The position numbers and the translations under genes were made by a program. A stretch of DNA of 36,275 bases, taken from JAVBLV01 sp031553195 (GTDB lineage Bacteria; Bacteroidota; Bacteroidia; Bacteroidales; P3). Below the pieces are notes generated by a model. The model did not search any database. It was not told the DNA's origin and worked only from the letters and a program-made list of their open reading frames with translations. Positions 1 to 8,382 of the stretch are shown one piece after another; position 1 is the first letter of the stretch; each line of letters opens with the position of its first letter. Location: contig JAVBLV010000007.1 of assembly GCA_031553195.1 (NCBI GenBank), positions 1 to 36,275 of the forward strand, written 5' to 3'.

Positions 1-616
1 AACGTTCCCTCGCATTTTCCATGCAAAATATCCTTAACTCCTTATCCTCTATCCTCTCAAATGCTTCCGGTTTCAAACGATAACGATTGAGGTCGAGTCT
101 CGGCATGATCCCGAAACTTCCCGGAGAGTTATAGAATAAAATTTCTTTGAGCTCCGTGCGTTCCATTTTTGCGGATAATACATTGCTAACCGTCTGTGAA
201 TTAAGCCGGAGTTCCCCTGCGTGAATAACGCCTACCGGACGTTCCTGCTCCCCTATGGAAGCCAGATAGGCATATTTGGGCGTCAGGGCGGTTCCGCCTA
301 TAACCAATCCCCAACTTCCGTCGCCGTAACCATATCCCACAGGGCTTTCGGAAGTTGTAAAATAATCGCCGAACGAAAGTTCTTTCAGGTAACTGCTTCC
401 GTTTACATTAAGCGTTTGGGTAAGCGTTAAATTACCGGAACTTAACGCTCCGGTAATGTTGGCATTTCCATTCACATGGAATTTATCTGCCGGCGTTTCA
501 TTGCTTCCCAATCCGATACCTACATTTCCGGCATTCGTTACTTTAATTTGCGCCCGGGTTGGATTGAGACCTAATAAACATAATACAATTACGAATGCAG
601 AAGTAATTTTTTTCAT
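1..616 (-). CDS. Exported tail-fibre-like protein, N-terminal part (runs off left edge)
   Basis: Translating the minus strand from the ATG at 616-614 gives an open frame of 205 codons up to the window edge, so the C-terminus is missing. Residues 1-23 form a clear signal peptide (Lys-Lys, a hydrophobic stretch, then a TRAQ-type cleavage site), so the protein is exported. The mature start contains NAGNVGIG and KFHVNGNANITG, followed by repetitive short Gly/Asn/Thr-rich strands. This style is common in Bacteroidota cell-surface proteins that resemble phage tail-fibre or trimeric autotransporter stalks, many of which end in an S74-type chaperone domain. That domain would lie outside the window. 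The later visible part is charged (MERTELKEILFY, KPEAFERIEDKELRI). No function can be assigned. The gene is divergent from the JAB-domain gene. Reading frame confidence is high; family assignment is tentative. Confidence 0.75.
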   Translation of the reverse strand, partial: MKKITSAFVIVLCLLGLNPTRAQIKVTNAGNVGIGLGSNETPADKFHVNGNANITGALSSGNLTLTQTLNVNGSSYLKELSFGDYFTTSESPVGYGYGDGSWGLVIGGTALTPKYAYLASIGEQERPVGVIHAGELRLNSQTVSNVLSAKMERTELKEILFYNSPGSFGIMPRLDLNRYRLKPEAFERIEDKELRIFCMENARER

Positions 617-802
617 CGGTTTTTATTTCTTTATCTGCAAACAAAGGAAAAAAATAAACATCTGCTTGCACACGTTTATAATAAAATTATTTTACCCGCA
701 AATATACAAAAATAATATAAAAATCGCATTAATATTCCCAACCTCTAATAAATTATATTATTTTTCAAAATAGCATAGTCTGTTCAGCTTTATCCCACAC
801 TT

Positions 803-838
803 TTTGTAAAAATCCTCTTCGATTATTTTGTAACTTTG
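803..838 (+). promoter_or_regulatory. Possible Bacteroidota-type promoter for the JAB-domain gene
   Basis: A perfect -7 box TAACTTTG lies at 831-838, about 32 nt before the ATG at 871. The best -33 candidate, TTTG at 803-806, is 24 nt upstream, which is longer than the usual 19-21 nt. The -7 box is convincing and the -33 box is not. Confidence 0.5.
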
Positions 839-870
839 CGACTTGTTTCTACCAAGCATTACAGGCAAAT

Positions 871-1527
871 ATGAATATAAAACTTACCAACAAAGATAAA
901 ATAAACGTAACCAATCCGGATGATATTTACGAAATCATGCAGCGGATTTTACTGCGCGAAAATAAAATCGACCGCGAAAAAGAACATTTTTGGATTGTGG
1001 GCATGAACAATGCCAACACCATTTTGTATATCGAGTTGGTAAGCATGGGAACCGCCCGTACAGCCCCTGTAGATCCTATGCATGTTTTCCGGGTAGCCAT
1101 TTTGAAAGGCGCGGTAAAAGTAGTGGCCGTGCATAACCACCCCAGCGGCGCCATGCGGGTTTCCGAAAAGGATAAACTCATTACCGACCGCCTGATACAA
1201 GTAGGAAAAATTATCGACATCTCGGTAGAAGACCATTTAATTATCAGCCCGGCCACCTTTTTAAGTTTTGTAAATACGGGCTTAATGAACGAACTCCACA
1301 ACAGTACCCGCTTTGTGCCTACTTACAAATTGATTGAAGAAATACGCAAAGAGGAACAAGTTATTAGAGAGGAAACTAATAAAAAACATAAAGAAGAACT
1401 TTTAAAATATAAATATACTGCTATCGAAAACTTATTAGCAAAGGATATTCCTTTAAATGAAATTGCTAAAATATTGAATCTACCCTTAAAAGAAGTGCAA
1501 AAAATCGGCAAAAAAGGATCTATGTAA
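871..1527 (+). CDS. JAB/MPN-domain protein, RadC-like
   Basis: 218 residues. The first ~135 residues are the JAB domain of the RadC family: an acidic residue in YIELVSMG and the JAMM zinc-site pattern HNHPSG, then Ser and Asp at the correct spacing (H-x-H-x7-S-x2-D in HNHPSGAMRVSEKD). The N-terminal helix-hairpin-helix of full-length RadC is absent, as in many stand-alone copies found on mobile or accessory DNA. From ~150 the chain is charged and helical and ends in a short helix-turn-helix-like segment (DIPLNEIAKILNLPLKEV). The role of RadC-like JAB proteins in bacteria is unsettled, and metal-dependent hydrolase activity is inferred only from the intact motif. The ATG at 871 follows a good -7 box. 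Downstream lies a perfect palindrome and then a probable gene remnant, suggesting an accessory island. Confidence 0.85.
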   Translation: MNIKLTNKDKINVTNPDDIYEIMQRILLRENKIDREKEHFWIVGMNNANTILYIELVSMGTARTAPVDPMHVFRVAILKGAVKVVAVHNHPSGAMRVSEKDKLITDRLIQVGKIIDISVEDHLIISPATFLSFVNTGLMNELHNSTRFVPTYKLIEEIRKEEQVIREETNKKHKEELLKYKYTAIENLLAKDIPLNEIAKILNLPLKEVQKIGKKGSM

Positions 1528-1552
1528 AAATAGGTGGAGATATTTTCTATCT

Positions 1553-1578
1553 ATTCTTTTTGAGGCCTCAAAAAGAAT
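1553..1578. repeat. 26-bp perfect palindrome after the JAB gene
   Basis: ATTCTTTTTGAGG is followed directly by its exact reverse complement, with AGGCCT at the centre. It begins 25 nt after the JAB stop codon. There is no T-tract on either side, so it is a poor intrinsic terminator. It could be a hairpin that protects the mRNA end, a protein-binding site, or a recombination scar. Confidence 0.7.
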
Positions 1579-1628
1579 CAAAAACGGCTTGAGGATTTAA
1601 ACGCACTCCGCCTATCGGCTTCGTTTGA

Positions 1629-1942
1629 ACGGAAAATCCTCACAAAGGTATGCTACGCATGGAGTATGAAAGGCTAACTCAACTAAATAATGCAGGATCG
1701 AATAACGGCCTACGACAGATAGCGTTAATGAAATCAGAAGTGGAGGCGTTGAAAACAAATAAACTCCAAAATCAAAACCATCCAATAAAACAATAACTCT
1801 TCGTTTTACCAAAGAAACCCATCTTCCTACATTAAAGCTATTGGAAGGGAAAAGAAACCTCAATAAAGTATCCCTATTTTACAAAACAGCCTTAGAACAG
1901 TTTATCCCTGATTGGGCTTTTTTAGTATCTTTGTATTTTTAG
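1629..1942 (+). pseudogene. Possible frameshifted remnant of a small gene
   Basis: This is the main content of the 1528-2012 gap. One plus-strand frame runs from 1629 (possible ATG at 1650) to the stop at 1794-1796 and reads like real protein (RMEYERLTQLNNAG, LMKSEVEALKTNK). The next frame is open from 1763 to the TAG at 1940-1942 and also reads like protein (KTITLRFTKETHLPTLKLL, then KVSLFYKTALEQF). The two overlap at 1763-1796, so one single-base indel there would join them into a protein of roughly 90-100 residues. The end overlaps the tpiA promoter region, so the last dozen codons are probably not original. I do not recognise the family. An alternative is two chance ORFs in AT-rich DNA. 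Confidence 0.3.
1901..1933 (+). promoter_or_regulatory. Putative tpiA promoter
   Basis: A -7 box TATCTTTG at 1926-1933 matches the Bacteroidota consensus TAnnTTTG. TTTA at 1901-1904, 21 nt upstream, is a one-mismatch -33 box. This would give a leader of about 70-75 nt before the tpiA ATG at 2013. Confidence 0.5.
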
Positions 1943-2012
1943 TAGTCTATAGAAGTAGATATACTCCTGATTTATCTTTCTTGAAATTTTAAAGAATTAA
2001 AATAAAAACGAT

Positions 2013-2771
2013 ATGAGAAAAAAAATGGCCGCCGCCAATTGGAAGATGAACAAAACATTTTCGGAAGCAGAAGATCTGTTAACAGAAATCGTTGACCTTC
2101 TGGAAAAGACAAAAATAGAAAAATCGGAAATGATTATTTGTCCGCCTTTCCCCTATTTGGAAATGGCATTGGATTTTGTTTCGGAAACCGATATTTGCCT
2201 GGGAGCCCAAAACGTGTCGGAATACGAAAAGGGAGCTTATACCGGCGAAGTCTCCGCCGAAATGCTGGCTTCTATGACGTTGGAATACTGTATTGTCGGC
2301 CATTCGGAACGCAGGAGCTATTTCCGCGAAAGCAATCAGCAAATTGCAAAAAAAATAGAACAATTGTTGAAGCAATCAGTTTCTCCTATTTTTTGTTGCG
2401 GCGAACCGCTGGAAGTAAGAAACGAAGGAAAGCATTTTGATTTGGTAAAAAAACAAATTGAAGAATCTTTGTTTTTCTTGAATCCGGCCGATTTCTCAAA
2501 AATAGTAATCGCTTACGAACCCGTTTGGGCAATTGGAACCGGCGTAACGGCTACTTCCGAACAAGCGCAGGAAATGCACGCTTTTATCCGTTCTTTAATT
2601 ACCGGAAAATATGGAGCCGAAATAGCCGACGACACTACCATTCTTTATGGAGGAAGTTGCAATGCCAAAAACGCAAAAGAGTTGTTTGCCAATCCCGACG
2701 TAGACGGCGGTTTAATTGGCGGCGCTTCGTTGGTAGCGGCAGATTTTGTACAAATTGCAAATTCATTCTAA
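2013..2771 (+). CDS. tpiA: Triose-phosphate isomerase
   Basis: 252 residues, the normal length for the family. It interconverts dihydroxyacetone phosphate and glyceraldehyde 3-phosphate in glycolysis and gluconeogenesis, in the cytoplasm. All key motifs are intact: NWKMN with the substrate-binding Lys11, the catalytic His97 in CIVGHSERR, the catalytic Glu169 in AYEPVWAIGTG (the start of loop 6), and the phosphate-binding GGS near residue 210. The start MRKKMAAANWKMN aligns with other family members, so the ATG at 2013 is preferred to the internal ATG at 2025. The stop codon directly abuts the ATG of prmA, so the two genes are almost certainly co-transcribed, probably from the TATCTTTG promoter upstream. 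Confidence 0.97.
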   Translation: MRKKMAAANWKMNKTFSEAEDLLTEIVDLLEKTKIEKSEMIICPPFPYLEMALDFVSETDICLGAQNVSEYEKGAYTGEVSAEMLASMTLEYCIVGHSERRSYFRESNQQIAKKIEQLLKQSVSPIFCCGEPLEVRNEGKHFDLVKKQIEESLFFLNPADFSKIVIAYEPVWAIGTGVTATSEQAQEMHAFIRSLITGKYGAEIADDTTILYGGSCNAKNAKELFANPDVDGGLIGGASLVAADFVQIANSF

Positions 2772-3617
2772 ATGGACTATATCGAACTGGAGTTTAAAAT
2801 AGAACCTCTTATGCCTTTTCAGGAAATTGTAATAGAGGAATTGGCCGAGATAGGGTTCGAAAGTTTCGTGGAAAATGAAGACGGGCTGTTGGCCTACATT
2901 CAAAAACCATTGTTCAACGAAAATGCAGTAAAAGGAATCGATTCTTTTTCCAACCCTGCATGCAAACTTTCATATGCCATTAAAGAAATCCCCGACCAAA
3001 ATTGGAACGCCGTTTGGGAAAGCGCTTACGATCCTATATTGGTGGAGGATTGTTGCTTTATTCATGCGCCTTTTCATCAACCCAATCCCGACGTTAAATA
3101 TAATATTCTTATAGAACCCAAAATGTCGTTCGGAACGGGACACCATGCCACTACTTACACTATGCTTTCTTATCTAAATGAAGAAGATTTAACAGGAAAA
3201 GACGTGTTGGATATGGGATGCGGAACGGCGGTGCTGGCTATTTTTTCCGTCATGAAAGGCGCGGCCAAAGCAGAAGCCATTGATAACGACGAATGGGCGT
3301 ATGCCAATTCCATCGAAAATGTTGTGCGGAATAAAAAAGAAGAATTTATCCGGGTTCGTTTGGGCGATGCAAGTTTGCTGAAAGACAAAGAATTTGATGT
3401 AATTATCGCCAATATCAATAGAAATATTCTTTTGAACGACATGCATATCTACGCACAATCATTGCGGAAAAACGGCGTTTTGCTAATGAGCGGTTTTTAT
3501 GAACCGGATATGGATGTCATACGGAAAGAAGCTGAAAAACACGGACTTATTTTTTCTTCATATAAAGAGAAAAACCATTGGGCAGGAACTCGTTTTATCA
3601 AAAAATCAAATGATTAA
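2772..3617 (+). CDS. prmA: Ribosomal protein L11 methyltransferase
   Basis: 281 residues. PrmA trimethylates lysines and the N-terminus of ribosomal protein L11 using S-adenosylmethionine. The N-terminal ~95 residues form the substrate-recognition domain. The linker carries the family signature FGTGHHATT. The methyltransferase domain begins with the SAM-binding motif VLDMGCGTAVLAI and continues to IIANINRNIL, which corresponds to the catalytic motif IV region. The ATG at 2772 immediately follows the tpiA stop codon with no gap, indicating translational coupling. After the stop there are 78 nt before the next large gene. The family assignment is secure. Loss of this enzyme is usually tolerated in other bacteria. 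Confidence 0.95.
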   Translation: MDYIELEFKIEPLMPFQEIVIEELAEIGFESFVENEDGLLAYIQKPLFNENAVKGIDSFSNPACKLSYAIKEIPDQNWNAVWESAYDPILVEDCCFIHAPFHQPNPDVKYNILIEPKMSFGTGHHATTYTMLSYLNEEDLTGKDVLDMGCGTAVLAIFSVMKGAAKAEAIDNDEWAYANSIENVVRNKKEEFIRVRLGDASLLKDKEFDVIIANINRNILLNDMHIYAQSLRKNGVLLMSGFYEPDMDVIRKEAEKHGLIFSSYKEKNHWAGTRFIKKSND

Positions 3618-3695
3618 CGATGCCGAAAAAGATTTCTTATTTTCTATTTCCTTATTCCCAATTTATTAAAATGCCTGAAGCAAATATTTAATACC

Positions 3696-6600
3696 ATGCA
3701 AACAAAATCTGTAAAATTCATATTCTGTAGTATCGTACTTGTATTTTTATGCACGAATGTTCATGCGCAACGGCTTAAAACCTTCTCGAATGAAGCGGGA
3801 ACTTTTGTAGAGGAGTTAAGGAAATATTATAAAGACGATAAGAATCTGGAAAAAGACCAGCAGAAAGAATATGAAGCATTGTTGATAAAATACGAAAGCA
3901 TCTGGTTGCAATTCGGCAGGCAAGAGCAGGCAAAGACCATACGGATTGCCAATTTGATGTTGGGCGCCCATATTCGCCCCTATCCCGGATTTTATGATTT
4001 TATTAAAGTACAGATTGATTTTAAGAGCAGTTCCCAAACAGACGAAAGTTATGGCCAATGGTTAGAGGCATTGGAAACCCTGCTGCAAACCAAAAAAACG
4101 CGGGATTTTACCGACTTGATATCCACTTCATTATCATTAATTAACGAGAATTGCCTATATGAATCGCGTACAGCCAGATGGACCTCTTCTTCAAACAATT
4201 TTTATTTCAAGATGGAGAATAATATGCCCGTCATCGTATTCGACGAGGCAATGGATTTGACCTGCAGTTCCATAAAAGACAGCAATATTATTGTAGGAAC
4301 CAAAGGCGTTTATTATCCTACCGAACAAAAATGGATAGGAAGAGGAGGGAAAGTTTTCTGGTCCCGAAACAATTTGCCCGAAAATAAATGTTGGGCAGAG
4401 TTAAATAAATATGAAGCCGCTACAAAATTTTCAAAATTCACGGCCGATTCCGCCCTGTTTATGAACACCGATTATTTTAAGAAACCGCTCCTGGGTCGTC
4501 TGGAAGAAGATTTAGGAATGCCGAAAGCGCCCGAAGCATATACCTTCCCCAAATTCAGGTCGTATCAAAAAGACTTTACCATAAAAAACATATTTCCCGA
4601 CGTCGATTATAGCGGCGGATTCTCGATGAATGGCGCCAAATTTTTAGCAACGGGCATCGACAGGGAAAATGCGACAATCACTATCTACCGAAAGGGGAAA
4701 CCTTTTATTGTCGTAGAGGGAAAGTCTTTCTTCTTTAACGAAGAGCGTATCAATTCCGAGTCGGTAGCAGCCGCTTTGTACTTGGATAACGACTCCATTT
4801 TCAATGCAGGTCTTCAATTCCGTTATGTCAACAGCAGTAAGGAAGTCATTCTACTAAACGATAGCAAACGAAATTATTCCAGTCCGTTCGAAAACACGTA
4901 TCATAAACTGGATATGTATTGCGAGGCCATTTATTGGAAAATGGGAAAAGACGAAGTTGATTTTTCTACTACCCGCGCCTCGGGTTCCGCCTCCTTTGCT
5001 CAATTCGAATCCCAAAATTATTACTCCGAATCGCGCTACAGCTCCATTAAAGGAGTCGATAATTTAAGTCCGTTGGAACGCGTAAAAAATTACTGCCTTT
5101 CACGCAAAACAAGAAGTTTTTACATTGACGAGTTTACGGCTTATGTAAAAATGGATCCCATACAAGCGAAACAAATGATCCATAATTTAGCGCAATACGG
5201 ATTCTTAAGCGTAAATAACCAGGATGAATTTGTGTATGTAAAACAAAAATTGTTCGACTTCTCCAGGTCAAATTCAAGATCAGTTGATTATGACGCCATT
5301 GTACTTTATTCTTCTATCATCGGAGAATCGAATGCAACATTGGACTTGAAAAATAATGATCTGAAATTAAGAGGAGTAGAAAAGTTTGTATTGAGCGATA
5401 CGCAAAATGTAGTTATCAACCCGGCAAAACAAGAGCTTCTTGTAAAGAAAAACAGAGATTTGTCCTTCGACGGGCGTATCTTGGCCGGTCGTTTCAACAT
5501 GAGCGCAAAAAAGTGTTATTTCAGCTACGACAAATTTAAGGTAGACTTACAACAAGTCGATTCATTGCGATTTTATGTTACGTCCTATACCGATAACAAA
5601 AAATTGGTTCAAGTGCGGACTCCTTTACAGAATTTAAAGGTGGAACTCTTGATTGACCGTAGCGACAATAAGGCGAGTTTGAAACACCTTGAGGAATACC
5701 CAATCCTCAACAGCCTGGATTACAGCTATGCATACTATGAAGAGCCTTATATCCAGAGAGGCGTTTACACTCAAAAAAGATTTTATTACAAGTTGAATCC
5801 ATTTACGATTAAAAGGCTGTTCAAGTTCGAAACAGATAGCTTGATCTTTACGGGAGTATTGAATTCAGCTAATATTTTCCCCGATATTACGGAACCATTA
5901 AAAGTACAACCGGATTATTCATTGGGTTTTGTAATGAAGACGCCCTCGTCCGGCCTTCCGCTTTACGGGGGCAAAGGTCATTATTTCGAAACCATCGATT
6001 TAAGTTACAAAGGCTTTCTCGGAAGAGGAAAAATAGAATACCTGGCTTCCGAAACCCGTTCCAAAGACATTATTTTTATGCCCGACTCTTTGCATGCGGT
6101 AACCGATACGTTTCTTATAAGAGAACAATATGCAGGCGGCGGCAAAACCGAATTTCCCGACGCTAAAGTAGGGAAAGCCATTGAGCGTTGGTATCCTTAC
6201 GAAAACAAAATGTACGTATACCAGGATCAGGATCCTTTCCAAATGTATAAAAACGAAGTCCTGCATCACGGATATTTATTGTTAACGCCCGTTGGCCTGA
6301 GCGGATCAGGAACTTCCAAAATGGGTTTGGCGGAAGTCGTAGCGGAAAAGTTCGATTTCAAACAAACGAATCTGAATTCAAACGAATCTGAATTCAAATT
6401 GCAAGCCACGGGTTACGACGGTTTGGCATTTTACAGTAAAAATGTCAAATCCAAAGTAGATTTCAAAACCCGTAAAGGGGAATTTGTATCAAACGACAGC
6501 ATTGGCAGGGTCGTCCTGCCTGTATTACAGTATGCCGCTTATATCGACAAATTTACATGGGAAATGGATAAAGCCGAATTGGCATTTGCAAACAGCAAAT

Positions 6601-8276
6601 CAGAATCATCGGCGACCATCGAAAAAATGGACAAGAAAAACTTGCTATCGGCAAAAATGCCCGGAGCCTTGTATGTTTCCACCAATCCGGCGCAGGATAG
6701 TCTCCATTTCTTTGCAACCAAAGCCAATTTCAAGTATAAAGAAAATGCGCTTAACTCCGATCAGGTATTTTTGATACGGGTTGCCGACGCCGCCATTTTC
6801 CCGGATAATAAAAAAGTGTCTGTAAAAGCTGCCGCCAAAATGGACTTGCTTGCCAAAGCGACGATTATTGCCGACACCGCCCGCAAGTATCATCAGTTTT
6901 ACGATGCAAATGTCCAGGTTTACGGACGCAAATCTTATTCCGGAAACGGGTACATTGATTACATAGATGAAAACAAAGCTAAACAAAAGATATTTTTAAC
7001 TAAAATTGAACCGAACTCCTCTATGATAACTACCGGCTCAGGAAATATCGGCGATTCAAGCAAATTTCAGTTGAGTCCTGCTTTTGCTTTTAAAGGCGAA
7101 ATAATTGTAGACGCCCAACAACCCAATTTCACATTTAGCGGAGGCGTACAGTTAACGCATAACTGTAAAGTTCCGGATGAAGAATTGGCTTGGATGCGTT
7201 TCCGGTCGGTAATTGTGCCTGATTCTATTTACATTCCGGTTCCCGAAATTCCCACAGACTTTTCGGGAGAACGGGCTACAGCCTCTATTTTGTTTAAGAT
7301 GCAAAATCTGCAACCTTATTCGGCATTTGTAACCAAGGATAAAGATGTTGATAACGAGATTATCTCCTCTTCCGGTTTCTTAACCTTTAACAAACGGAAA
7401 GCCGAGTACCAAATAGGAAGCCTGCAAAAGCTCTCCGCGCCGCAAGAAAATAAAGGCAACCTTTTAACATTAAATCAAGTTACTTGCGACGTAAAAGGAG
7501 AAGGACGTTTGCGTTTCGGGTTAAAGCAAGATCATGTTAAAACGTTAATGTTCGGATCAATCAAAGTAAATAATAAAAAAGGCGAATGCGACGGAGATAT
7601 TGCCTTGGGTATCAACTTTCCATTTGCTAAGAAAGCAATTGATTTCATGGCTCAGAATATCTTTGACGACTTAGGCGTCGAAATGATGGATTTTTCGAGT
7701 CCGAAACTGAAACAGCTTTTTAAAGAATACTCAAGCGACGATTCCAAAACCGAAAAATTACTGGAAGAATTAGCAACAATGGGCGATTTGAAACGTTTTC
7801 CCGAAGAACTAAATTATACGCTGCTACTTACAGGAATCAGATTAAAATACAATCCCGAAGCAGGATATACTTATAGCGGAATGGCCGGACTCGTTAAAGC
7901 GGGAGACAAACAACAGTATAAAACGGTCAGGACAGGTATCCAGTTAAGGCATTACAGATCTTCTAATATCTTGAATATTTACATCGAATTGACTTTAGAT
8001 CATTGGTATTTCTTCTCGTATGAAGAAACCGGAAAAATAACAAAAATGAAAGCCTATTCAAGTTTGGGCGAATTCAACGATATGCTGAAAGCGGCAAAAC
8101 CGGAAGAAAGGAAACTCGATGCGGCAAAAAATGGTTCCTCGTACGAATATTCGTTGGCAATTTCCCGTCTGAAAGACAATTTCATTAGAGCCATACAAGG
8201 GTTGAAAGTCGAAGATGAAGTTCCGGGCGAAGAAATAGAAGAAGAGGAAATATTGAACGACACCGATGACGAATAG
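3696..8276 (+). CDS. Very large exported protein of unknown function
   Basis: 1526 residues. Residues 1-25 are a signal peptide ending NVHAQ, so the protein enters the periplasm. I do not recognise a catalytic motif or a named family. The body is rich in alternating polar and hydrophobic strands, with recurring phrases such as LIFTGVLNSANIFPDI, YKGFLGRGKIEYLAS and FKGEIIVDAQQPNFTFSG, suggesting a long beta-rich structure. One helical stretch around residues 460-525 (MDPIQAKQMIHNLAQYGFL) looks like a small winged-helix-like module. The C-terminus is strongly acidic (EEIEEEEILNDTDDE). There is no lipobox, and the C-terminus has neither the type IX sorting pattern nor the terminal aromatic residue of an outer-membrane barrel. 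It lies between prmA and plsY. An envelope role is an inference from the signal peptide and fold style only. A 16-bp tandem duplication lies at 6364-6395 within the gene. Confidence 0.85.
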   Translation: MQTKSVKFIFCSIVLVFLCTNVHAQRLKTFSNEAGTFVEELRKYYKDDKNLEKDQQKEYEALLIKYESIWLQFGRQEQAKTIRIANLMLGAHIRPYPGFYDFIKVQIDFKSSSQTDESYGQWLEALETLLQTKKTRDFTDLISTSLSLINENCLYESRTARWTSSSNNFYFKMENNMPVIVFDEAMDLTCSSIKDSNIIVGTKGVYYPTEQKWIGRGGKVFWSRNNLPENKCWAELNKYEAATKFSKFTADSALFMNTDYFKKPLLGRLEEDLGMPKAPEAYTFPKFRSYQKDFTIKNIFPDVDYSGGFSMNGAKFLATGIDRENATITIYRKGKPFIVVEGKSFFFNEERINSESVAAALYLDNDSIFNAGLQFRYVNSSKEVILLNDSKRNYSSPFENTYHKLDMYCEAIYWKMGKDEVDFSTTRASGSASFAQFESQNYYSESRYSSIKGVDNLSPLERVKNYCLSRKTRSFYIDEFTAYVKMDPIQAKQMIHNLAQYGFLSVNNQDEFVYVKQKLFDFSRSNSRSVDYDAIVLYSSIIGESNATLDLKNNDLKLRGVEKFVLSDTQNVVINPAKQELLVKKNRDLSFDGRILAGRFNMSAKKCYFSYDKFKVDLQQVDSLRFYVTSYTDNKKLVQVRTPLQNLKVELLIDRSDNKASLKHLEEYPILNSLDYSYAYYEEPYIQRGVYTQKRFYYKLNPFTIKRLFKFETDSLIFTGVLNSANIFPDITEPLKVQPDYSLGFVMKTPSSGLPLYGGKGHYFETIDLSYKGFLGRGKIEYLASETRSKDIIFMPDSLHAVTDTFLIREQYAGGGKTEFPDAKVGKAIERWYPYENKMYVYQDQDPFQMYKNEVLHHGYLLLTPVGLSGSGTSKMGLAEVVAEKFDFKQTNLNSNESEFKLQATGYDGLAFYSKNVKSKVDFKTRKGEFVSNDSIGRVVLPVLQYAAYIDKFTWEMDKAELAFANSKSESSATIEKMDKKNLLSAKMPGALYVSTNPAQDSLHFFATKANFKYKENALNSDQVFLIRVADAAIFPDNKKVSVKAAAKMDLLAKATIIADTARKYHQFYDANVQVYGRKSYSGNGYIDYIDENKAKQKIFLTKIEPNSSMITTGSGNIGDSSKFQLSPAFAFKGEIIVDAQQPNFTFSGGVQLTHNCKVPDEELAWMRFRSVIVPDSIYIPVPEIPTDFSGERATASILFKMQNLQPYSAFVTKDKDVDNEIISSSGFLTFNKRKAEYQIGSLQKLSAPQENKGNLLTLNQVTCDVKGEGRLRFGLKQDHVKTLMFGSIKVNNKKGECDGDIALGINFPFAKKAIDFMAQNIFDDLGVEMMDFSSPKLKQLFKEYSSDDSKTEKLLEELATMGDLKRFPEELNYTLLLTGIRLKYNPEAGYTYSGMAGLVKAGDKQQYKTVRTGIQLRHYRSSNILNIYIELTLDHWYFFSYEETGKITKMKAYSSLGEFNDMLKAAKPEERKLDAAKNGSSYEYSLAISRLKDNFIRAIQGLKVEDEVPGEEIEEEEILNDTDDE

Positions 8277-8286
8277 TAAATAAAAT

Positions 8287-8347
8287 TTGACTGATTGAAT
8301 AATTGAATGATTCAATTATTTAGTTATTCGGTTATTCAATCAGTCAA
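8287..8347. repeat. Nested hairpin between the large gene and plsY
   Basis: TTGACTGATTGAATAA at 8287-8302 is exactly complementary to 8332-8347. Inside the loop, AATTGAAT-G-ATTCAATT (8301-8317) forms a second perfect hairpin. It starts 10 nt after the upstream stop codon. There is no T-tract, so it is more likely an mRNA-stabilising or REP-like element, or an attenuator, than a classical terminator. Confidence 0.7.
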
Positions 8348-8382
8348 CCATTGTCATGCAAAAACTATAAAAATACTACTAA

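Noticed and set aside
1612..1863. 83-codon minus-strand ORF
   Set aside because: It has poor coding character, whereas the plus strand of the same region reads as a broken protein.
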